From: Bacteroidota bacterium
Lineage (GTDB): Bacteria > Bacteroidota > Bacteroidia > AKYH767-A > OLB10
Length of the DNA stretch: 64,000 nucleotides
NCBI GenBank assembly: GCA_016699635.1
Contig: CP064983.1
Span: 930,001 to 994,000, forward strand
Direction of reading: 5' to 3'
In this document: piece after piece, positions 1-10,361 of the stretch
How positions within the stretch are numbered: position 1 is the stretch's first letter
Layout of the letters: every line of letters begins with the position of its first letter
Notes under the pieces: generated by a model
The model's input: only the letters and a program-made list of their open reading frames with translations
Database searches by the model: none
What the model was told of the DNA's origin: nothing
Translations under genes and position numbers: made by a program

Positions 1-1946
1 AACATATCAGTTACTGTAATCAGTACTTTTTCAGGTTGCAGCAATTCAAAGTTTACACTTGACTTCTCTGAAGCAGGATTAGGAACAATAGTTACATCAC
101 TTGCCGAAACAGCATAGTCGCTGATACCAACAACACCTGTAAGGTTAATGTCATCAATATAAATATTATTACCCTTATCGTGAGTATATTCAAACTTTAA
201 AGAAACGTTTGGTTTAGTTGAATACTGTCCTGAAGTAAGACTTACTGTTTCCTGACGCCAGTCTGCTGCATTAGGAACAAAATCTGAAGTTACTGTTGAA
301 CTTACTGTTGCCAATTGCGTTCCTGTTTTTGTTGTACGCAGGTTCCACAACTGACCGCAGTTGTTAGAAGCATAAACTTTTAACTGATCTGTACCGGAGC
401 TGTTCTTTAGTGCATAAGCTAGCCAAAAAGTAAATTGTGTTTGTGTAGTGTTTGTTAAATTAAAACCTGGTGTAATAAATACATCCTTGGTACCCGCAAC
501 ATTGCCACTGAAATTATTTATTCTAACAGAATTAAATCCTGAATGTGCAGCGGTAGAATTCAGTTCCCATGCATTGCCATTTTCATTATCAACAATCCAA
601 TCTACAGAAGGGAATAACACATTTTCAAAACCCTCTGAATATGGAACAAAGTTAGAAACCTGCTGCGGTCTTACAACAACGCTTTCAATACCTGTATAAG
701 TATCAAAACCTGCAGAAGTAGTAACAGTTAATGTTACATCGTAAATACCAGCAGTATTATAAATGATACCTGTTGGATTTTTATCTGTTGAGGTTGATGG
801 AGTACCACCGTTAAAAGTCCACAGATAAGTTGTGCCCACTGTATCTGTATTTAAACTTGCATCACTAAAGCTAACAGTTCCGCCTTCGCAAATTACTTTT
901 TGTACGGGTGAAAAACTTGCTGTAGGAGCACAAACATACGTACCTCCATCGGTTCCCGTATTAGTTAAATTGGTTGCAGTATGAACCTGATTACGCAAGC
1001 CTGCACCTGAATTTAATGCAGCCCACATACGCGCTTTCTGTCCTAAAGTAAACATGTAATAGCAATAGCTATAGTCCATGTAGTTTTGATAGTTTTCTAT
1101 AACACCCGGGTTACACACATCTGCATTTGAAGCGGATGGACATGTAGTATAACCTTTAGTTACCGGAGTATCTGTTACGTTATCATCACCGCAAGCTACA
1201 CCGGGTTGATTGGTTCCACCCCATGTATGATTCAGATTTAACCAATGACCAATTTCATGCGTAAGTGTATATTGACCTGTTGAACTACCAGTCCCTATGC
1301 TACCAACGTAGTTATGCAATGCAATGATTCCATCTTTACCGGGAGGCGCTGTACCGGGTTTGTATGCATAAGCTGCCGCTTGTGCATGCGATGAACCGAA
1401 GTTAGAAATAGTCCAGATATTTAAATATTTATTGTAAGGCCATGGATTCAACTTTGATTGATCACCGGCATCATAAGTTAACAACGATTGTTGTCTGTCA
1501 ATACCATTAGTACAATTTCCATTAGGATCTTTATGTGCAAGACGGAATTCAATCTGAACATCGGCATTCAATGCTTTAAAATCAGGGATGATGTTTGCTG
1601 TATCTGTTCGCTGTCCGTTATAATCGCGGTTCAAAACTCTGATTGCATCATAAACCTGCGCGTCTGAAATATTCTCAGGACCCCAATTATGAATGACATG
1701 AAATACCACAGGGATAACATACACAGCAGTGCCAGTACTTCTGAAATAGCTTGGTTGAAAGTTTTGTACGTACTGTTGCGTAAACGCTTCTAACTGATTT
1801 TGTGCAGCACGGGCAGCAGCACTATTCTGCAGTGCAGCATTAGTAACTTCATCAGTAGCACACCAATGTGTGTTCTGTGCATTGACTGTAATGGTTGCAA
1901 TCATGGCCATCATCAGTAATAAAAAATTAGTAGATTTTTTTAGCAT
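1..1946 (-). CDS. Secreted M43-type (cytophagalysin/pappalysin-like) zinc metalloprotease with T9SS sorting domain, C-terminus cut by window edge
   Basis: The reading frame is open from the ATG at 1946 to the left edge, about 648 codons without a stop. Residues 1-24 are a signal peptide ending in NAQ. The zinc site HEIGHWLNLNH spans residues 230-240 (His230, Glu231, His234, His240). A Met-turn sequence NYMDYSYC follows near residue 290, which is the metzincin layout of family M43. After the peptidase domain come a PKD-like domain (about residues 325-410) and a jelly-roll 'choice-of-anchor' domain (about 430-600). The beginning of a T9SS type A sorting domain (IVPNPAS) is visible at the edge. 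Known family role: extracellular or cell-surface protein degradation after export through T9SS. It is transcribed away from metB-like gene 2031-3169 and has its own -7 element at 1971-1978. Substrate is unknown. Confidence 0.88.
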   Translation of the reverse strand, partial: MLKKSTNFLLLMMAMIATITVNAQNTHWCATDEVTNAALQNSAAARAAQNQLEAFTQQYVQNFQPSYFRSTGTAVYVIPVVFHVIHNWGPENISDAQVYDAIRVLNRDYNGQRTDTANIIPDFKALNADVQIEFRLAHKDPNGNCTNGIDRQQSLLTYDAGDQSKLNPWPYNKYLNIWTISNFGSSHAQAAAYAYKPGTAPPGKDGIIALHNYVGSIGTGSSTGQYTLTHEIGHWLNLNHTWGGTNQPGVACGDDNVTDTPVTKGYTTCPSASNADVCNPGVIENYQNYMDYSYCYYMFTLGQKARMWAALNSGAGLRNQVHTATNLTNTGTDGGTYVCAPTASFSPVQKVICEGGTVSFSDASLNTDTVGTTYLWTFNGGTPSTSTDKNPTGIIYNTAGIYDVTLTVTTSAGFDTYTGIESVVVRPQQVSNFVPYSEGFENVLFPSVDWIVDNENGNAWELNSTAAHSGFNSVRINNFSGNVAGTKDVFITPGFNLTNTTQTQFTFWLAYALKNSSGTDQLKVYASNNCGQLWNLRTTKTGTQLATVSSTVTSDFVPNAADWRQETVSLTSGQYSTKPNVSLKFEYTHDKGNNIYIDDINLTGVVGISDYAVSASDVTIVPNPASEKSSVNFELLQPEKVLITVTDM

Positions 1947-1970
1947 TGTTTTAATTTATTTATAATGAAT

Positions 1971-1978
1971 CAAAAGTA
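1971..1978 (-). promoter_or_regulatory. Bacteroidota -7 promoter element TACTTTTG for the M43 protease
   Basis: On the minus strand TACTTTTG matches the Bacteroidota consensus TAnnTTTG exactly. It ends 24 bp before the ATG at 1946. I see no TTG -33 element at the usual 17-23 bp spacing. Confidence 0.55.
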
Positions 1979-2030
1979 ATAAAATCGTGTGTTTTGAGCA
2001 TATGTTCAATGTAAATTTTTTGTGAAGGAA

Positions 2031-3169
2031 CTACCCTATTGCTTGTTTCAAATCTGCAATTAAATCGTCTATATCTTCAACACCCACACTTAATCTCAAT
2101 AATGAGTCGGTTACACCAACTCTTACTCTTTCCGCAACCGGAACACTGGCATGTGTCATTGATGCAGGATGGTTTACCAAAGACTCTACTCCACCCAATG
2201 ATTCAGCCAATGAAAACACTTTTACCGATGACGCTAACTTAAAAGCCTCTTCCTGAGAGTGACTTTTTAAGTCAAAAGAAATCATACCACCAAAATCGCG
2301 CATCTGCATTTTTGCAATGTGATGGTTTGGATGATCTTCAAAGCCCAGTAATAAACTTTTTCGATTTTTGGATGAGCGACGAAGAAATGCTGCTATTTGT
2401 TTTCCATTAAAACAATGACGCTCCATGCGAAGATGTAAAGTTTTTATTCCTCTTAATACAAGAAAACTGTCCATAGGTCCCGGAGTGGCACCACATGAGT
2501 TATGAATAAAGGCAAGTCTTTCATATAATGAATCATCACTCATACACAATGCACCCATAACAACATCACTGTGTCCGCCCAGATATTTAGTAACTGAATG
2601 CATTACAATGTCTGCACCTAAATCCATTGGATTCTGCAAATAGGGTGATGCAAATGTGTTGTCAACAGCCAAAATACAATTGTTCTTTTTTGCAATTGCG
2701 CTGCAAGCTTTTATGTCAACAATCTGCATGGTTGGATTGGTTGGTGTTTCAACCCAAATGAGTTTTGTGTTTGAATTGATATACTTACTGATATTGTTAG
2801 CATCAGTTAGATTTATAAAATGAAACTTAATACCATAGTTTGCAAAAACCTTGGTAAACATACGATATGTTCCACCATACAAATCATCACCGGAAATTAC
2901 TTCATCACCGGGCTTTAACAACTTCATCACTGCATCGGTAGCTCCCATTCCGCTGCTGAAACACAATCCGTATTTTGCATTTTCTAATGCAGCAATATTT
3001 TTCTCTAACTGCGAACGGGTAGGGTTTTTTCCTCTAGCATAGGCATAACCTTTATGTTGTCCGGTGATGCCTGTACATAGGTTGAAGTCTGGTAAATAGG
3101 TGTCATGATAGCACCGGTAGTTGGATCTGGCTCAACGCCTGCATGAAGTGCTTTAGTTGCGAATTTCAT
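2031..3169 (-). CDS. Cys/Met-metabolism PLP enzyme (cystathionine gamma-synthase / gamma-lyase family), frameshifted
   Basis: PLP-dependent trans-sulfuration enzyme interconverting cystathionine, homocysteine and cysteine derivatives in the cytoplasm. The N-terminus [20 protein letters not shown] starts at 3169. The PLP-binding lysine lies in [13 protein letters not shown], and the C-terminus has the usual [17 protein letters not shown]. The frame breaks near 3061, where TATGTACAGGCATCACCGG lacks one base (the family sequence reads [15 protein letters not shown] in the next frame). Without this indel the protein would be about 380 residues, the normal family length. A second, self-cancelling pair of indels appears at about 2340-2390: the sequence before GFEDHPNHH reads as family-like HPKIEKVYY only in another frame. 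The choice between metB, metC and mccB functions cannot be made from sequence alone. Confidence 0.88.
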
Positions 3170-3216
3170 TGTTACAAAATTTAAACGTACGAAGATAAAT
3201 TATACAACCATTGCCA

Positions 3217-3224
3217 TACCTTTG
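3217..3224 (+). promoter_or_regulatory. -7 promoter element TACCTTTG
   Basis: Exact match to TAnnTTTG, 23 bp upstream of the ATG at 3248. It lies in the divergent intergenic region shared with the PLP enzyme gene. No convincing -33 TTG is placed. Confidence 0.45.
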
Positions 3225-3247
3225 GTTCTGGTTAAATTAAACATTTT

Positions 3248-3490
3248 ATGGAAGATTTTATTGGATTTATTGGTGTTTTTATCCTTTTAGTGGCATATTT
3301 CCTTCATCTTTTCCGAATTATTAAACCGGATAAGCTCTTTTATCTTATTCTGAATTTTATTGGCGCTTCTCTTGCATGCTTGGCTTCTGTTCTGATTCAT
3401 TATATGCCCTTTATTATTCTTGAAGCTGCATGGGCATTGGTTTCACTTATTTCTATTATCAAACTTTTTCTATTGAAACCAACAAATTAA
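3248..3490 (+). CDS. Small CBU_0592-like integral membrane protein
   Basis: 80 residues with three predicted membrane helices (about 5-22, 31-50 and 54-75). The pattern DFIGFIGVFILLVAYFL, then a second helix with LNFIGASLACLASVL, then EAAWALVSLISI, resembles the CBU_0592 family of small membrane proteins as I remember it. No biochemical function is established for that family. The gene has its own -7 element and ends three bases before the convergent sulfatase gene. Confidence 0.6.
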   Translation: MEDFIGFIGVFILLVAYFLHLFRIIKPDKLFYLILNFIGASLACLASVLIHYMPFIILEAAWALVSLISIIKLFLLKPTN

Positions 3491-3493
3491 ACA

Positions 3494-5520
3494 CTACTTT
3501 CCTTGTTTAGTTTTTAAAGTTTCACTTCTGATAAAATAAGCCATTGCAGCATAGTGTCTTCTTGCGCGTTGAAGTAATTTTTGCAAATCGGCAGATGGTG
3601 TTGCTGTTTCTTTCAGCATTTTATTCTTATCCCAATCAAAATATTTTACAGACTCACCATACTTGACAGCACCAAATTCATTCATGGCTTCCATGCTCAT
3701 CCAGTCTGTTGCAAAAATATTATTGCGACTTTGCAATGTGTCAAACAAATTATCTCCGGCATTAAAATAAGTTGATTGTGGCAGTGCAAGATTTATTAAA
3801 GTCGGAAAAATATCCTTGTGTGAACCCCATTTGTTGATTGCCACATGTGGATGAATTGTTTCCGGCACATACATATACAGTGGAACACTTCGCTGGTAGT
3901 ACATCTGACTTTCATTAAAATCAAATAGCATTAAATTATTATGGTCGCCTGTAGCTGCAACGATTGTATTTTGACTGAGATTGGAGTGCTTAACCTTATC
4001 CATAAATTTACCTAAGCAATCATTGGAATATTGCAGATTAGTAAGATTCTTAACAGCAAGGTTCTCATCGGTAAGTAATTTTGAGTTTATTTCATTAGTC
4101 AGTTTTATAGGATATGGTCTATATGTTTCCGGCAAATGAAAAGGTGTATGATTTGTTGTGGTGAGTACAAAAATCATTTGTGGCTTAGTGGCCTTTTCCA
4201 ACTTTTTGAACACATAGTCAAATAAGTACTCATCATAAACGCCCCATTCGCACTCTGTTGAGCCTGCAATTTCTTTCAGCACATTATCTTTACTTTCCAC
4301 ATGCTGAAAATACTGATGAGGAATAAACTCATTGATGTTTCGCCAGCCAAACTTACCGCCTGTGATAAATGTTGTTTCATAACCTGAATTTCTAAATGGC
4401 AATGCAACAGAACTGGAATAAGAAACCGAATTATGTTCTGACTGTGCCAATGATGTCACCGGTGTATTGACCATTATGCCTTCAAGGCTGTTGATAGTAC
4501 CATTACCTGATGGTAAAAAATTTCTTAAAAAATAATCTGTTGAAAGATGTTTTCCAATGCACCATATAGATTAAGTGTAGCTGAATGATAAAACAAATTA
4601 TTATTACTCATGCTTTCCATCAGAAAAAAACAACATTAGGATGCTTAAATCCAGAAGGCTTATTAGGTGTTACTGTAAAGTATGATTTGTTTAAATCTTT
4701 TCCGGTGCATGACCATAATAATCTTCAACAGCTTTTACTTCACTACCAAAACCCAATTTTTTCAAGAAGGTTATATTGCCTTCAATACTCATCTGTTTAC
4801 TTTGCATCAGAAATGCTTCTTTTATTGCAAACACACCATTTATCGGAATCAGATTTATAGTGCTGTTATTACAAACTGTAGAGTCATCAATCTGCAATGG
4901 AAATGTGCCTATCGAACCACGCATTCCAAGAAAAACATTGCTAACGCTAACAAACTACATACAGCACCTTGCCAAACTTTATTAATTACAACAGGCTTTA
5001 CTTTATCACTAAAAACATAGTTCACAAATAATCTGATCAGAAAAAAAACAATTATCCATGCAGCTATTACACTCATAATTGGGTAGTCTGTCCAAACAGA
5101 TTTTAACACGGCAGCAGTATCGTCATCGAACAAACCAAAAGCTAACACATTGATATGTGACTGAAAATAATTGTAATAATAAACATCCACGATTCCAACA
5201 ATTACAAAAAGCATCAACATGACTATTGCATAAACTCTGTTAAAACGCATCACCATATCTTTGCTCTTTGCAGTTCCAACAATCAGAGATAAAATACTTA
5301 ACAAAACAGGTAATGCCATTCCATACATCAGCACCATTGTGTCAAATCTGAAACCTACAGCCAATGCATGTAATATATCAACAACATTTAACTTAATTTC
5401 AGCAATGCTGAATAATCGAAAAAGAAAAAATAAACGAATTGACAGAAGCAGAAAGAGTCCGCCTACATAAATATAAAACTGTCGTTTAATTAAAGTTAAA
5501 AAGCGCTCGAAACGAATCAT
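3494..5520 (-). CDS. LtaS-like membrane sulfatase (phosphoglycerol/alkaline-phosphatase superfamily), several frameshifts
   Basis: The N-terminal part (5520 down to about 4920) has four or five membrane helices and resembles the membrane half of lipoteichoic-acid-synthase-like proteins. The C-terminal part (4474-3494) is the sulfatase-type catalytic domain, with TNHTPFHLPE and the metal-binding GDHN motif. The piece between them is recovered by switching frames near 4922, 4693, 4635 and 4540, where VVFFLMESMSNN (the region of the catalytic Ser/Thr) can be read. Reconstructed length is about 670 residues, normal for the family. In Gram-negative bacteria such proteins add phosphoglycerol or phosphoethanolamine groups to envelope glycans or lipids; the substrate here is unknown. 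The gene starts one base after the DUF885 gene, so the two are co-transcribed. Confidence 0.78.
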
Positions 5521-5521
5521 G

Positions 5522-7267
5522 TTATTTTATCTCAGAGAGCATTTCCTCACGAATCATTTTAACAGGTGCACTACCGTAACTCAAAAATTTCTCATGAAAA
5601 GCTTTCAGATTAAACTTGCTTCCCATTTTCTTTTTTAACTCTTCGCGTAAGTCATAAATTTCCTTGAAACCGGTATAATAACTTGTAAGCTGAACATTAG
5701 TTACACTTACTCTCCTCCACTTACCTTGTGCTTCTGCCTTTTGCTGAAATGCTTCATTCTCCAATAAATTTAATGCCTGTGCCTCTGTCATATCCTTAGT
5801 GTGAACAGAAACATCTAAAATGGTATTACAAACTGTTCTCAGATTCCATTTGTAATACATCAGCCACATTTCAGGTTCATTGTCACCATAGCCATTTTCA
5901 AGCATCATCAACTCCCCATAAACTGCCCATCCTTCAATCATGGCGCCATTTCCAAATACTGCCTTAATAATACTTGGTGCATTATTGCTATAGACCAATT
6001 GCGTATAGTGTCCCGGTATTGCTTCGTGAATATTCAAAATCTGCAAAATGTAATGATTATACTCTCGTAAATAACTTTCTGCACGTTCAGCAGACCAACC
6101 TGAGAGTGAACCCACATTATAGTATGTATTACCTCCTTTATCATAAGGCCCAGGTGAACTGATAGATGCACCTGCTACTCCTGCCATATAAGCAGGCTCT
6201 CTCCTTACTTTTAATGGTTTTGAAGGATCAATATAAATCAGATTTTTTTCATTGATAAATTTAACCAATTCAGGAAGTTGTTTTTCTATTGCTGATTGAA
6301 ATTCATCAGGCTTTACATGACGTACAGAAATGGTATCTATCATCATTTTAATCATTGCTAAACTATCTACAGGTTTAGCCTTTGTTCCAAAATATTTTGA
6401 CCATAACTTGTCTGAGATTTTAAACATCTCATTATGCAAATAAGATTTTCGTTGCATTGCAGAATGATAAATCTGCTGATACGTATATTGACTCTGTATT
6501 TCGTATTCAAACTTTTTTGCATACAAATCTTTTCCCAACCTAAAACTTCTTGGGTTTTCATTCTTAAAGTCTTTTAAAAATGCAATATAATCTTCAACAG
6601 CTTTTTTTGCATCAGTCAGTGATTGAGTAATGTTTAGCTTAACATCGGCCTTTAGTGTAGATTGTTTCAGTGAGTCTAATAAATCTGTCTCAAGTGCGGC
6701 AATGCCACCTGCATTTTGCTCCATTGCCAACTTAAGATGTTCATCAGTTGGGTTTGCTATGTTCTTTTTTGCTACCTCGTAATAAGATTTAAACTGCGAG
6801 AGTTTTTTGCCAATATTTACTAATCGCTTATTAAGCGGCTCATAGTTTTCAGATAACATAAATGCTACATTGCCTGTTGCATTGTATGATGATGGATTCC
6901 ACTGCCAGCCTTTCATTTCTGTAATGTAAAAAATGTTGCTGTTGAGATAATTTTCAATCAGGCCATAATCCATCCTGTTTAAACTACTTAGAGCAACTTT
7001 ATCAAATGTCTTTAAAGAATCGAGATATGATTTTGAAAAAGCTACCTGCCCATTACGATATTGTTCATTATTAATTTCAAGAATAGAATCGTATGCATGA
7101 AAACCTATTTCAGTTGCCCACATTGGATTATGTTTCCACAGGTCTTTTATAAATCTTTCTTTAAAAGAATCGAAACGTTTGTCTGTAACAGATGATTCTT
7201 TTCCTGCAAATAAATTAGTACTGTCCATACAGAAAACAACAACTAACAGAATGAAATATTTTCTCAT
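5522..7267 (-). CDS. DUF885-family putative zinc peptidase, secreted
   Basis: 581 residues with an N-terminal signal peptide of about 21 residues (ends LFAG). The family signature HEAIPGH lies at residues 414-420, with EGWAVYGE about 35 residues later. Together these give the His/Glu zinc ligands of the DUF885 (M32/M3-like gluzincin) fold. Length and start fit the family. The leader peptide puts the product in the periplasm or on the lipoprotein/secreted route. It is the first gene of a two-gene unit with the downstream sulfatase. Members are annotated as carboxypeptidases or dipeptidases, but few have been tested. Confidence 0.82.
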   Translation of the reverse strand: MRKYFILLVVVFCMDSTNLFAGKESSVTDKRFDSFKERFIKDLWKHNPMWATEIGFHAYDSILEINNEQYRNGQVAFSKSYLDSLKTFDKVALSSLNRMDYGLIENYLNSNIFYITEMKGWQWNPSSYNATGNVAFMLSENYEPLNKRLVNIGKKLSQFKSYYEVAKKNIANPTDEHLKLAMEQNAGGIAALETDLLDSLKQSTLKADVKLNITQSLTDAKKAVEDYIAFLKDFKNENPRSFRLGKDLYAKKFEYEIQSQYTYQQIYHSAMQRKSYLHNEMFKISDKLWSKYFGTKAKPVDSLAMIKMMIDTISVRHVKPDEFQSAIEKQLPELVKFINEKNLIYIDPSKPLKVRREPAYMAGVAGASISSPGPYDKGGNTYYNVGSLSGWSAERAESYLREYNHYILQILNIHEAIPGHYTQLVYSNNAPSIIKAVFGNGAMIEGWAVYGELMMLENGYGDNEPEMWLMYYKWNLRTVCNTILDVSVHTKDMTEAQALNLLENEAFQQKAEAQGKWRRVSVTNVQLTSYYTGFKEIYDLREELKKKMGSKFNLKAFHEKFLSYGSAPVKMIREEMLSEIK

Positions 7268-7367
7268 TATTTTGAATGGTTTTTAAGGAATGCTAAGGTA
7301 GTGTATTTAAAATCTATCCTTGAATATAATTTGCAAGATATTATGAATGTGAAACATTCTAATCTCT

Positions 7368-8920
7368 CTATATCTTTATCTCTTCGCCTTTGGTATTATA
7401 AAAAGCAAACTGTGTTACAGCAAACGAACTTACTGCCTCAATACTCACTTTTATTGTATGCCGTAAATACCATTTCCATTTTATCGAAATCAATCCTTTA
7501 TTCAAATACGCTTCAATATATGGATGTACATGTAAAATAATTTTCTTTTCGTTTTGTTCATGTGCAAAATAGCGAACGTTGTTCTCTATTTCGTCAATAA
7601 GTAAAATGCTGGCTTTTATTTCACCGGTGCCATTACATGACGGACATTTTTCAGTTGTTGAAATTTTCATTTCCGGTCGCACACGCTCTCGGGTCAACTG
7701 AATTAATCCGAATTTACTTGGTGGTAAAACAGTATGACGAGCAGGATCTTTTTTCATCTCTTCCTTGAGCACTTCATGTAACTGACGTTTGTGTTCAAGA
7801 TTAATCATGTCAATAAAGTCAACTACAATAATACCGCCCATATCGCGCAACCTGAGTTGTCTGGCAATTTCTTTAGCTGCCATACAGTTGGTTTCAAAAG
7901 CATTTTTTTCCTGACTATCGCTATCGCCCCGGTTTCGTCCTCCACTGTTAACATCAATAACATGCATAGCTTCTGTATGCTCAATCACCAAGTAAGCACT
8001 GTTTTGCATGGCTACGGTTTTTCCAAAGTCAGATTTTATCTGCTTGTCAATCCCGAAATGTTCAAATATCGGTTGCTTATTCTTAAACAACTTTACTATC
8101 TCTTCTTGCTCAGGTGCTATGCTTCTTAGGTAAGACTTAATCTCGTCATAAAGAAGGTTGTCATTAACATGAATATGGTTAAAATTAGGATTAAGCATAT
8201 CGCGCAGGATAGATGAAGTGCGATCTATCTCTCCCAACACCTTTTGTCCCGGCTGTGCTACTTTTAATGTGTCATAAAATAAATTCCAGCGCATCAACAC
8301 GTCCTGAATATCCTTATCAAGTTCTGCAACCTTTTTTCCTTCTGCAACTGTCCTGACAATGATACCAAAATTTTTTGGCTTAATACTAAGGGCAAGACGT
8401 TTCAAACGATTACGCTCTTCCGGACTCTTTATTTTTGATGAAACTGAAACATGATTGTAGTAAGGTGAAACCACAAAGTAGCGTCCTGCAATGGATATTT
8501 CTGTGGTAATTCTTGGTCCTTTAGTTGATATAGGTTCTTTTGCAATCTGAACAGGCAGCAACAAACCGGAACTCATCACCTGAGTTATTTTGCCGGTCTT
8601 AATAATATCCTTTTCAAGTTCAAAATTATTCAGTGTGGCATTTGTCTGTCTTCCACTTTGTGTGTCTTTTACAAATTTTAATAGCGACTGAAACTGCAGT
8701 CTAAATCCAGATAATGCAAAAAAGCATCTTTCTCATAGCCAATATCAACAAATGCAGCGTTGAGTGAAGGCATGAGCTTTTTTACCTTGCCCAGGTAAAT
8801 ATCGCCAACGGCAAAACTTCTGTCCTTCTTTTCGCTGTTTAATTCAACCAGCTTTTTTTCTTCAAGGAGGGCAATACGTACTTCCGATGGACTTGAGTCT
8901 ATAACTAAATCGTTGCTCAA
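7368..8920 (-). CDS. rng: Ribonuclease G / Rne-Rng family endoribonuclease, one frameshift
   Basis: Endoribonuclease for 5' processing of 16S rRNA and mRNA decay. The S1 domain is at the N-terminus (VGDIYLGKVKKLMPSLNAAF). The catalytic metal-binding aspartates are in VIDVNSGGR and IVVDFIDM. The zinc-link motif CPSCNGTGE follows. The frame breaks at about 8700, where the family reads YLDLGLQFQSLLKFVKD and one G is missing from a GG pair. With the break repaired the protein is about 517 residues, the normal RNase G size; the long RNase E scaffold tail is absent. It sits downstream of HU, TPR and a tiny basic ribosomal-type gene, a common Bacteroidota arrangement. Confidence 0.92.
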
Positions 8921-9013
8921 GACGCAAATTTTAATTGATTAGAGGGTAAAATAACCCCAAAAAACAGATTTGTACTGAGATAATATACCCCTGCAAAATC
9001 CGCAAACACTAGA

Positions 9014-9103
9014 TTATTTTTTCTTGTGTCTGTTTTTTCTCAATCTCTTCTTGCGCTTGTGAGTAGCCATTTTATGGCGTTTTCTTTTCTTACCGCTTGG
9101 CAT
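9014..9103 (-). CDS. 29-residue very basic ribosome-associated protein (AURKAIP1/COX24 / bS22-like)
   Basis: ATG at 9103, TAA ending at 9014, 29 codons. The peptide begins MPSGKKRKRHKMATHKRKKR and is almost entirely Lys, Arg and His. This matches the short Bacteroidota protein usually labelled AURKAIP1/COX24-domain, related to mitochondrial mS38 and actinobacterial bS22. Such proteins sit in the small ribosomal subunit; that role is inferred here from family knowledge. A perfect -7 element lies at 9156-9163, about 52 bp upstream. It is easily missed because of its size. Confidence 0.85.
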   Translation of the reverse strand: MPSGKKRKRHKMATHKRKKRLRKNRHKKK

Positions 9104-9155
9104 GTTATATTAATGTTTTTATTTAAATTATTGTTATCGTGATTTTTAAGGAGTG

Positions 9156-9163
9156 CAAAAGTA
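9156..9163 (-). promoter_or_regulatory. -7 promoter element TACTTTTG for the small ribosomal-type gene (and rng)
   Basis: Minus-strand TACTTTTG followed by GC, 52 bp before the ATG at 9103 and just past the stop of the TPR gene. The long AT-rich leader is typical of ribosomal-protein genes in this phylum. Confidence 0.5.
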
Positions 9164-9174
9164 ATATATTCTTT

Positions 9175-9990
9175 TTATTTAACAGCTTTTGTTTGCAACT
9201 CTTTTATATATGAATCTATTTCTGCAATAGCTTTGGTATTGTTAGAAAGTGATTTATAGGTCTCGAAACTCTTTATAGCTTCGTTATTATTTCCCATCTG
9301 AACATAGGTTTGACCAATGAACACATACATATCAATTCGTGAGGGATTGATTTGCAGCACTTTATTAAATCTTTCTAAAGCTTTGTCAAACTGTCCGGAC
9401 TTCACCGACAAAAACCCTAAATTGAGCAATGCATTTTCATGATTCGGGTCTTTTTCAACTACTTCTTTTAACATGGTTATGCCCTGCATTGGATTGTTTG
9501 TACCTTCAGCATAACAAATTCCCAAATCAGTTTTTGCATTCAGATTTTCCGGATTAATTTTCAACACTTCAGAGTAGCTTGCAATGGCTTTACCTACAAA
9601 ATAGTCTCTACTTAATGAATCCTGTGCTTGTTTCCAAGCATCAAAGTAGCGATAAGCTGCATTGATGTATGACTTTTCAGTGGGTGTACCTTTTGCTAAC
9701 AACTCCATATATTTTGCAGCCAATCCGGGGACACTAATTCTATCCCAAAACGCTGCAAGTGAGTCAAATCGCTCAGGCTCTTTCAGACTATTTAAAGCAT
9801 CAATCTGATGAAGTTGAGTCGTATCTAACGAAAGCTTTGCCTGTTGTTCAAACTGATCAATACTAAAGCTATTAGTTACCGGAATATCGGCAACCTTGTC
9901 ACCCTTTTTATGTCTTGGAAGAAGAAATAATAAACCAACCAGAACAACAGCAGAAACACCAATGAGTGTACTTTTCGAAAATGAACTCAT
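9175..9990 (-). CDS. Membrane-anchored tetratricopeptide-repeat protein
   Basis: 271 residues. One N-terminal membrane helix (about residues 8-24, LIGVSAVVLVGLLFLLP) is followed by a soluble domain. It has at least three TPR units, with conserved spacing such as NPENLNAKTDLGICYAEGT, NHENALLNLGFLSVKSGQ and NPSRIDMYVFIGQTYVQMGN. This is a scaffold or protein-interaction module; no enzymatic motif is present. It starts 8 bases after the HU gene stop and is probably co-transcribed with it. Homologues are commonly found next to HU in Bacteroidota. Confidence 0.82.
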   Translation of the reverse strand: MSSFSKSTLIGVSAVVLVGLLFLLPRHKKGDKVADIPVTNSFSIDQFEQQAKLSLDTTQLHQIDALNSLKEPERFDSLAAFWDRISVPGLAAKYMELLAKGTPTEKSYINAAYRYFDAWKQAQDSLSRDYFVGKAIASYSEVLKINPENLNAKTDLGICYAEGTNNPMQGITMLKEVVEKDPNHENALLNLGFLSVKSGQFDKALERFNKVLQINPSRIDMYVFIGQTYVQMGNNNEAIKSFETYKSLSNNTKAIAEIDSYIKELQTKAVK

Positions 9991-9998
9991 CAGTCAGA

Positions 9999-10307
9999 TT
10001 ACAGCTGTGGCTGCGACTCTTTTTTCTTATAAGCGTTTTTTACTTTATCAGTAAAAGTTTTTGCAGGCTTAAAAGCAGGAATAAAATGCTCTGGGATAAT
10101 AATTGCAGTGTTCTTGGTTATGATACGACCCGTTTTCTGCGCTCTTTTTTTAACAATAAAACTACCAAAACCTCTCAAATACACATTGTCTTGCTGTACT
10201 AAAGAGTTTTTTACTACTTTCATCATGGACTCAACTACATTCTGAACCACCATTTTCTCAATACCGGTTTTAATCGAAATTTCGTTAACCAACTCTGCTT
10301 TTGTCAT
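9999..10307 (-). CDS. HU-family nucleoid DNA-binding protein
   Basis: 102 residues of the HU/IHF fold. The N-terminal helices MTKAELVNEISIKTGIEKMV and the DNA-binding arm begin as in HU (LRGFGSFIVKKRAQKTGRI). The C-terminus FKPAKTFTDKVKNA carries a short basic extension. It binds and bends DNA non-specifically. A -7 element TACTTTTG lies at 10354-10361. It is the first gene of the HU-TPR unit. Confidence 0.93.
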   Translation of the reverse strand: MTKAELVNEISIKTGIEKMVVQNVVESMMKVVKNSLVQQDNVYLRGFGSFIVKKRAQKTGRIITKNTAIIIPEHFIPAFKPAKTFTDKVKNAYKKKESQPQL

Positions 10308-10353
10308 TTTATATAAAATTTAAAGTTAATATCAATTTGTTTTTATGGGAGCG

Positions 10354-10361
10354 CAAAAGTA
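10354..10361 (-). promoter_or_regulatory. -7 promoter element TACTTTTG for HU
   Basis: Exact TAnnTTTG match on the minus strand, about 47 bp upstream of the HU start. A TTGACA is visible further upstream, but the spacing (about 32 bp) is too long for a canonical pair. Confidence 0.5.
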
